A stretch of DNA of 45,544 bases from Gemmatimonadota bacterium. GTDB lineage: Bacteria; Gemmatimonadota; Gemmatimonadetes; Gemmatimonadales; GWC2-71-9. Shown here piece by piece: positions 40,545 through 45,544 of this stretch. Location: the NCBI GenBank assembly GCA_003220795.1, contig QHTK01000079.1:1-45544 (forward strand), in the 5' to 3' direction. Made by a program: the position numbers and the translations under genes. The notes under the pieces were generated by a model. That model ran no database searches. It had not been told where the DNA came from and worked only from the letters and a program-made list of their open reading frames with translations. Every line of letters begins with the position of its first letter. Positions within the stretch are counted from its first letter, which is position 1.

Positions 40545-41582
40545 GTGAACCGAGGCGTTTCCCAAACGGCCCCTCAGCGGCGGTACCTCTACCAATGGGA
40601 GCGTCGTACGCGTCACCCTGCTCACACCGATCAGACCGATCCGGCGGACCTGATCGCGGAAATCCAGGACCTCAAGGCGGAGCGACGGGCCGCCATCCTG
40701 GCGCACAATTACCAGCGGCCCGAGGTCCAGGACGTGGCAGACGTCGTCGCCGATTCGCTCCGCATGGCGCGACGGGCGACCGAGCTGGACGCGCCGGTGC
40801 TCGTCATTTGCGGCGTGCACTTCATGGCCGAGACGGCGGCGATCGCGAACCCCGGGAAGCGCGTGCTGATCCCCGATCGCGACGCGGGGTGCTCGCTCGC
40901 CGACACAATCCGGCCGGACGACGTGCGCGCCTGGCGCGCCACCCACCCGGACGGCCTGGTGGTCGCGTACGTGAACTGCAGCGCGGCGGTGAAAGCGGAG
41001 GCGGACTACTGCTGCACCTCGGGGAACGCCGTGGCGGTGGTCCAGGCGCTCCCACCCGATGTGCCGGTGCTGTTCGTCCCGGACTTCTTCCTCGGCAGCC
41101 ACGTGCGGCGCATCACCGGGCGCGCCATCGAGGTGTGGATGGGGGAGTGCCACGTGCACGCCGCGCTCACGCCCGCCGAGGTGGCGGCGAAGCGCCGCGA
41201 GTACCCGGACGCCGAGTTCCTAGTCCATCCCGAGTGTGGCTGCACCACGAGCGCGATGTACTATGCGGCGGCCGATGGCGATGTGGTCGCGGGGCGCGGC
41301 CACATCGTGTCCACGGAGCAGATGACGGTGCGGGCGCGCACGTCTCCCGCCCGCCGGTTCGTCGTGGCCACGGAGACGGGCGTGCTGCACCGCTTGCGGC
41401 GCGAGAATCCCGAGAAGCAGTTCCACGCGCTGGCCGAATCTGCCGAGTGCCGCTTCATGAAGCTGATTACGCTCGAGAAGCTGCGCGACTGCCTGCGGGA
41501 CATGCGCCCCGAGGTCACGGTGCCTCCGGACGTGGCGGCCCGGGCGCGGCGCGCCATCGACCGGATGTTGGCGATTGGCTGA
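40545..41582 (+). CDS. nadA: Quinolinate synthase
   Basis: A 345-residue NadA, which condenses iminoaspartate (from NadB) and dihydroxyacetone phosphate to quinolinate using a [4Fe-4S] cluster. It has ILAHNYQRPEVQDVADVVAD, GVHFMAETAAIANPGK, the cluster Cys in YVNCSAAVKAEADYC (Cys145), HPECGC (Cys231 or 233) and SAECRFMKLI (Cys302). The GTG start was taken as the longest well-formed N-terminus; later starts are possible because the first 30 residues are not conserved. It overlaps nadC by eight bases. nadB is not in the window. Confidence 0.95.
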   Translation: MNRGVSQTAPQRRYLYQWERRTRHPAHTDQTDPADLIAEIQDLKAERRAAILAHNYQRPEVQDVADVVADSLRMARRATELDAPVLVICGVHFMAETAAIANPGKRVLIPDRDAGCSLADTIRPDDVRAWRATHPDGLVVAYVNCSAAVKAEADYCCTSGNAVAVVQALPPDVPVLFVPDFFLGSHVRRITGRAIEVWMGECHVHAALTPAEVAAKRREYPDAEFLVHPECGCTTSAMYYAAADGDVVAGRGHIVSTEQMTVRARTSPARRFVVATETGVLHRLRRENPEKQFHALAESAECRFMKLITLEKLRDCLRDMRPEVTVPPDVAARARRAIDRMLAIG

Positions 41583-42408
41583 TCCGCTGGGCGTCGCGGA
41601 AGTGCGCCGCGCGCTGGAGGAGGACCGCGCGCGCGACGACGTCACGACCCGGCTGCTCGGCGCCGCGGCCGGGCGGGCCGCGACCGCCGCGTTCTTGGCG
41701 GAGGGTCGGTTCGTCGTCGCGGGCCTGCCGCTCGTGGGGCGCGTGTACACCGAGCTTGATCGCGCGGCCTGCCTGGAGCCGATCGCCCGCGAGGGCGCGT
41801 GGGTCGAGCCCGGCGTGGTGCTGGCGCGCGTGCGGGCGACGGCCGCCACCCTGCTCGCCGGCGAGCGCGTCGCGCTCAACTTTCTGCAGCGGCTCTCCGG
41901 GGTCGCGACCCTGACGCGGCGGGCCGTGGAGGCGGTGGCGGGAACGGCCGCGCGCATCACCCACACGCGCAAGACCACACCTGGCCTCCGGGCGCTCGAG
42001 CGCTACGCGGTGACGGTCGGCGGCGGCGTCGCGAACCGGGGCTCGCTCGCCGAAGCGGTGCTGTGGAAGGACAACCACTGGGCCCTGCTCGGCGCCCGCG
42101 ACCTCGCCGCCGCGCTCGCGGCCGCGCCGCGCGGCGTCCCGGTCGTGGTCGAGGTGGAAGACGAGGCGCAGCTCGAGCAAGCGCTCGCGGCCGGAGTGCG
42201 ACACATCCTCGCCGACAACCAGGCGCCCGAGCGCGTGGCGGCATGGGTGCGGCGCGCGGGCACGGGCGTCACGGTGCAGGCGTCCGGGGGGATCACGCCC
42301 GAGAGCGCGCGTGTCTATGCGCAGGCCGGGGCGGCGTTGATCTCGATCGGCGCGCTCACGCACTCTGCGCCCGCGGCGCCGATCCGGTGCGACCTCGCGG
42401 AGGAGTGA
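41575..42408 (+). CDS. nadC: Nicotinate-nucleotide pyrophosphorylase (carboxylating)
   Basis: A 277-residue NadC, which converts quinolinate and PRPP to nicotinate mononucleotide. It has DRARDDVTTRLLG at the N-terminus, ERVALNFLQRLSGVAT, HTRKTTPGLRALERYAVTVG with the active-site Arg/Lys residues, LWKDNH and the C-terminal barrel segment VQASGGITPES. The TTG start overlaps nadA by eight bases. Length and motifs are standard. Its stop overlaps the next gene's ATG by one base. Confidence 0.95.
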   Translation: MADPLGVAEVRRALEEDRARDDVTTRLLGAAAGRAATAAFLAEGRFVVAGLPLVGRVYTELDRAACLEPIAREGAWVEPGVVLARVRATAATLLAGERVALNFLQRLSGVATLTRRAVEAVAGTAARITHTRKTTPGLRALERYAVTVGGGVANRGSLAEAVLWKDNHWALLGARDLAAALAAAPRGVPVVVEVEDEAQLEQALAAGVRHILADNQAPERVAAWVRRAGTGVTVQASGGITPESARVYAQAGAALISIGALTHSAPAAPIRCDLAEE

Positions 42409-42665
42409 TGAGCGCCGACTGGATCGGGTGGCTCGCCACGGTGCTGTTCGCCGTCTCCTACTTCTGCCGCACGCCGGCGATGCTGCGGCGCGTGCAGGGT
42501 GTGGGGGCGCTCACGTGGATGACATACGGAGCGCTGATCCATTCCCTCCCGGTCGTCGTGGCCAACATCATCGTTGCGACCGTCGCTCTCTGGTCATCGT
42601 TTGCGCGGCCGCAGAAAGTGGCGAGCCCCCCCGAATCGACCCTGCAGTCTGCCCCACGCGAATAA
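42408..42665 (+). CDS. SemiSWEET-like small membrane transporter
   Basis: An 85-residue protein with three membrane helices (WIGWLATVLFAVSYFC; ALTWMTYGALIHSLPVVVAN; IIVATVALWSSFA). The size and the pattern TWMTYGALIHSLPVVVANII match SemiSWEET (MtN3/saliva) half-transporters, which dimerise to move small solutes; the PQ-loop is seen only as a degenerate TPAMLRRVQG. AGGAG precedes the ATG, which overlaps the nadC stop by one base. Co-translation with nadA and nadC suggests a solute linked to NAD synthesis, which is an inference. Confidence 0.75.
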   Translation: MSADWIGWLATVLFAVSYFCRTPAMLRRVQGVGALTWMTYGALIHSLPVVVANIIVATVALWSSFARPQKVASPPESTLQSAPRE

Positions 42666-42737
42666 GTGTCGCGCGGCCGCCTCACCGGTTGGTCACGGCC
42701 GGCTGGAGTTTGCCTGGCACGCTGAATGCCACATCCG

Positions 42738-42743
42738 TATAGT
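42738..42743 (+). promoter_or_regulatory. Candidate -10 TATAGT for the cyclic di-GMP gene
   Basis: TATAGT matches TATAAT in five of six positions. The -35 at 17 bases (TGGCAC) is weak. The leader to ATG 42814 would be about 65 bases. Confidence 0.35.
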
Positions 42744-42813
42744 TGATTCTGGGACGCCCTTGGTCCGCGCTCGCTAGCGCAATCAAGAGGGGGTGGCGCC
42801 CGGCGCCGTAGGC

Positions 42814-44907
42814 ATGACTGACGCACTTTCGCAGACGCTCGAGCCGCGCTGCCAAGAAATCCTGCGGCGGACGGCCATCGCCCTGAAGGGGCGAGGTGTG
42901 GGCGTCTGGGAAGCGGACGCGCGCGGGCGACCCCGGCTCCTCGCCGTGAGCTCCGCGGAGGACGTTGCTCCCGTCGCCGCCGACGAGCTCGAGGCGCTGC
43001 TGCGCGAGGTCGGCGAGTTGCCGGCGGCGGGCCGGCCGCCGCGCCGCTGGCTGGCGAGTCGCCTCGAAGGACAGCGCTGGTGCATCGCACCGGTCCGCAC
43101 CGAGCCACCGCAGCCGCCTCCCGCCGGCGTCGAGCGCCGTGGGCCGGAGCGCTTGACGCTCGAGCTCGCGGGGGTGTGTATCGGCCTGATCGAGCGCCAG
43201 CTGTCCGAGGAGCCCATGGCGCAGTTCAAAGCGATGGTGGACTCGGCGGACGACGCCGTCATCGGCAAGACGTTGGACGGGGTGATCACCAGCTGGAACC
43301 CGGCCGCGACGCGCCTGTATGGCTACACCGCCGAGGAGGTGATCGGGAAGCCGATCGCCCTGCTCGCTCCTCCGGACCATATCGACGAGCTCCCCCGGAT
43401 TCTCGAGCGCGTGCGGCGCGGCGAGCGGATCGAGCATCACGAGACGACGCGGGTGCGCAAGGACGGCGCACGCATCGAGGTGTCGCTCAGCATCTCGCCG
43501 ATCCTGGACGCGCAGGGTCGCCCCGTCGGTGCCACGGCGATCGCCTATGACGTCACCGCGCGCCAGCAGGCCGAGCAGCAGCTGGCGCACGGGGCGCTGC
43601 ACGACGCCCTCACCGATCTGCCCAACCGCGCCTACTTCGTCGAGCGGGTGTCGCAAGCCCAGGCACGGGTGCGGCGGGATCCCGATTATCGCTTCGCCGT
43701 CCTGTTCATCGACTTCGACAACTTCAAGGCGGTCAACGACGGACTGGGCCACGCCGCCGGCGACCGCCTGTTGACGGAGATCGCGGGGCGGTTGCGGACG
43801 TGCGTGCGGCCGGGCGACGTGGTGGCGCGGCTCGGGGGCGACGAGTTCACGCTGCTGCTCGAGGAGATCACCGGACTGCCCGACGCGGAGCACGCGGCGC
43901 GGCGCATCCAGGCGTCGCTGGTCGCGCCGTTCATGATCGAAAACCGGGAGATCGTCGCGACCGCGAGCATCGGCGTGGCGCTGAGCGATCCCGATTACGG
44001 GCAGCCCCAGGACCTGCTGCGTGACGCGGACCTCGCGATGTATCAAGCCAAGGAGCAGGGGCGCGCGCGCTTCCAGGTGTTCGACGTTGCGATGCGCGAC
44101 TCGGCCCAGGCCCGTTTCGGCATGGAGGCCGACCTGCGGAACGCGCTCGAGCGCCGCGAGCTGCGCCTGGTGTTCCAGCCGATCGTGGAGCTCCAGACTG
44201 GTCGCGTGTACGGATTCGAGGCGTTGCTGCGCTGGCATCGCCCCAAGCGGGGCGTGATTCTGCCGCCCGAGTTTGTGCCGCTGGCGGAGCAGACCGGTCT
44301 AATCATCCCGATCGGCAGGTGGGCGCTCCAGGACGCGTGCCGGCAAGTGCGACGCTGGCAGGACGCGTTCCCGACGGCCGGCCCGGTGCGCGCCAGCGTG
44401 AACCTGTCGGGCAAACAGCTGGCGCACCCCGGCCTGGTGGATGATGTGCGGACGGCGTTCCAAGACGCGGGACTCCCGCCCACATGCCTGGCGCTCGAGA
44501 TCAGCGAGAGCGTGCTCATGGAGAGCGTGGAGTCGTCGACGGATGTGCTGCATCAGTTGCGCGAGCTCAAGGTCGAGCTGCACATCGACGACTTCGGCAC
44601 GGGGCACTCGTCGCTCAGCTCGCTGCCGCGCTTCCCGCTCCATGCGATCAAGATCGATCGCTCGTTCGTGCACCGCATGGGGTCGCGCCGCAACGACGTG
44701 GAGATCGTGCGCTCGATCGTGGAGTTGGCGGGGAACTTGGGGCTGGGCGTGATCGCGGAGGGCGTCGAAACCGTCACCCAGCGGGCGCGTCTGATCGCGT
44801 TCGGGTGCGCGCTGGGACAGGGCTACTTGTTTTCGAAGCCGCTCGAGGCGAAGGCGGCGGCCGTAATGCTCGCCGGACCGGAGGAGCCGGGGCGCCGCAT
44901 CGCGTGA
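42814..44907 (+). CDS. PAS-GGDEF-EAL cyclic di-GMP turnover protein
   Basis: A 697-residue protein. The first 130 residues resemble a degenerate GAF or PAS domain (VGVWEADARGRPRLLAVSSA). A PAS domain follows (about 133-255; VIGKTLDGVITSWNPAATRL). The GGDEF domain has an intact GGDEF (341-345) and LFIDFDNFKAVND. The EAL domain has EALLRW (469-474), FQPIVEL, IDDFGTGHSSL and VIAEGVE. Both cyclase and phosphodiesterase motifs look complete, so either activity is possible. A GTG at 42793 is an alternative start. It has no membrane segment and is likely a cytoplasmic sensor. Confidence 0.93.
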   Translation: MTDALSQTLEPRCQEILRRTAIALKGRGVGVWEADARGRPRLLAVSSAEDVAPVAADELEALLREVGELPAAGRPPRRWLASRLEGQRWCIAPVRTEPPQPPPAGVERRGPERLTLELAGVCIGLIERQLSEEPMAQFKAMVDSADDAVIGKTLDGVITSWNPAATRLYGYTAEEVIGKPIALLAPPDHIDELPRILERVRRGERIEHHETTRVRKDGARIEVSLSISPILDAQGRPVGATAIAYDVTARQQAEQQLAHGALHDALTDLPNRAYFVERVSQAQARVRRDPDYRFAVLFIDFDNFKAVNDGLGHAAGDRLLTEIAGRLRTCVRPGDVVARLGGDEFTLLLEEITGLPDAEHAARRIQASLVAPFMIENREIVATASIGVALSDPDYGQPQDLLRDADLAMYQAKEQGRARFQVFDVAMRDSAQARFGMEADLRNALERRELRLVFQPIVELQTGRVYGFEALLRWHRPKRGVILPPEFVPLAEQTGLIIPIGRWALQDACRQVRRWQDAFPTAGPVRASVNLSGKQLAHPGLVDDVRTAFQDAGLPPTCLALEISESVLMESVESSTDVLHQLRELKVELHIDDFGTGHSSLSSLPRFPLHAIKIDRSFVHRMGSRRNDVEIVRSIVELAGNLGLGVIAEGVETVTQRARLIAFGCALGQGYLFSKPLEAKAAAVMLAGPEEPGRRIA

Positions 44908-44931
44908 CTGCGGCGCCGCGCGGCACCGCCG

Positions 44932-45544
44932 TCACAACGCTACCGCGCTCTGCGCCGAGCCCACCACGATCTCCCCCGTGGTGACGCCGGTGAGCGCGTC
45001 CCGCACGTACACGTGAATCATGTTCACGGTCATGCTGGAGCTGTGCACGCCGTCCCCCGTGACGGTCTGCTCGTTCAGCACGACGTAGCCAACCCCCGGC
45101 AGGTCCGTCCGGGTATTCGGTGCCGGCGTCGCGTCATCGGCGGCGAGCGGCACGCCGTTCACGACGACGCCCAGCAGCATCGAGCCGCCGGCCTCGCTCG
45201 CGGCGCCCTGCTGGTCGCCGTAGCTCGCGGCGACGGCAAGCACCTGCCGGGCGGTGATCAGCCCGTTCAGGATGTTCACGTCGGCCGCCTCCGCGGTGGT
45301 CTGCGCCGACGCGCCCGCCGAATCGGCCATCCCGGTGGTGATTGAGGTGAGAGTGCTGGCGGTAAACGTATTGGCCACGGCGGCGTTGTCCAAGTCCGCG
45401 TTGGCCATGCCTCCCTCGGCGGGCAATGCCGCGCCGGCGAACTGCTGCGTGCCGGTGGCCAGGTTCACCACGGCCGCGTATCCCTGCCCGCCGACGCCGT
45501 ACGATGTCTGCGCCTGCCACCGCCCGGCGGGCAGCGTGTGGCCG
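44932..45544 (-). CDS. Choice-of-anchor P family surface protein (5' end beyond window)
   Basis: The minus-strand frame is open from base 45544 to a stop at 44932, giving 203 residues of the C-terminal part; the GTG at 45471 is internal because the open frame continues upstream (GRWQAQTSYGVGGQGYAAVV). The sequence is low in charge and rich in Ala, Thr, Gly, Asn and Val, with ANTFTASTLTSITTGMADS, DVNILNGLITARQVLAVA and PGVGYVVLNEQTVTGDGV, and ends VVGSAQSAVAL. This matches choice-of-anchor P proteins, extracellular beta-rich modules. No C-terminal sorting segment follows the domain. Confidence 0.7.
   Translation of the reverse strand, partial: GHTLPAGRWQAQTSYGVGGQGYAAVVNLATGTQQFAGAALPAEGGMANADLDNAAVANTFTASTLTSITTGMADSAGASAQTTAEAADVNILNGLITARQVLAVAASYGDQQGAASEAGGSMLLGVVVNGVPLAADDATPAPNTRTDLPGVGYVVLNEQTVTGDGVHSSSMTVNMIHVYVRDALTGVTTGEIVVGSAQSAVAL

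Overview
The window is high-GC bacterial DNA with dense genes, short intergenic gaps and many GTG or TTG starts. Several traits point to a free-living Gemmatimonadota-like soil or sediment bacterium, and this is an inference from content because no rRNA is present: a zinc-ribbon Ser/Thr kinase, a VPS10/sortilin-type exported propeller protein, LVIVD propellers with Ig-like domains, outer-membrane barrels ending in Phe, small exported peptides with the ACADTTAPR style, and a choice-of-anchor P protein. The outer-membrane proteins and lipoproteins indicate a diderm cell.

Layout. 1-1169: the 5' end of infA (minus), a small zinc-ribbon protein and two small hypothetical genes, two of them behind recognisable sigma70-type promoters. 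1172-3630: a TPR/CsgG-like lipoprotein coupled to an outer-membrane barrel. 3631-3896: a repeat cluster between convergent genes. 3897-6727 (minus): a periplasmic amino-acid-type binding lipoprotein translationally coupled to a chemoreceptor. 6857-8597: a HEAT-like protein and a membrane-anchored alpha/beta hydrolase. 8633-11283: a Ser/Thr kinase coupled to an ADP-ribosylglycohydrolase. 11287-12279: a secreted protein and a cold-shock gene with a long leader. 12469-16467: two paralogous Ig-like/LVIVD propeller proteins in tandem. 16551-20482: small hypotheticals, a candidate structured RNA of about 440 nt, a polysaccharide deacetylase and a flippase-like membrane protein. 20454-23146 (minus): response regulator, MerR-like regulator, LemA and an M48 protease as one compact block. 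23285-29468: a tiny lipopeptide, a TPR protein, a pseudopilin, a second candidate RNA, an NDUFA9-like reductase, an HD-GYP response regulator, an MqnD-like enzyme and a zinc-ribbon protein. 29748-32687: two different type I glutamine synthetases. 32742-37124: an S23-type four-helix bundle protein, a lipoprotein, a POTRA-barrel protein, an aromatic amino acid decarboxylase and a small membrane protein. 37132-40395: the VPS10 protein. 40545-42665: nadA-nadC plus a SemiSWEET-like protein. 42814-44907: a PAS-GGDEF-EAL protein. 44932-45544: a partial choice-of-anchor P protein.

Two genome-wide habits stand out. First, four genes have a TANNNT hexamer followed by exactly six bases and then ATG, which predicts leaderless mRNAs. 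Second, several unrelated word-like repeat and palindrome families sit at convergent gene ends, and also inside coding sequences where they encode linkers. The most promising undescribed items are the 18.0-18.47 kb candidate RNA, the leaderless promoter pattern, the repeats inside genes including one in a glutamine synthetase, an 18-bp direct repeat at 21-bp period in a regulatory gap, and the kinase/ADP-ribosylhydrolase pair.
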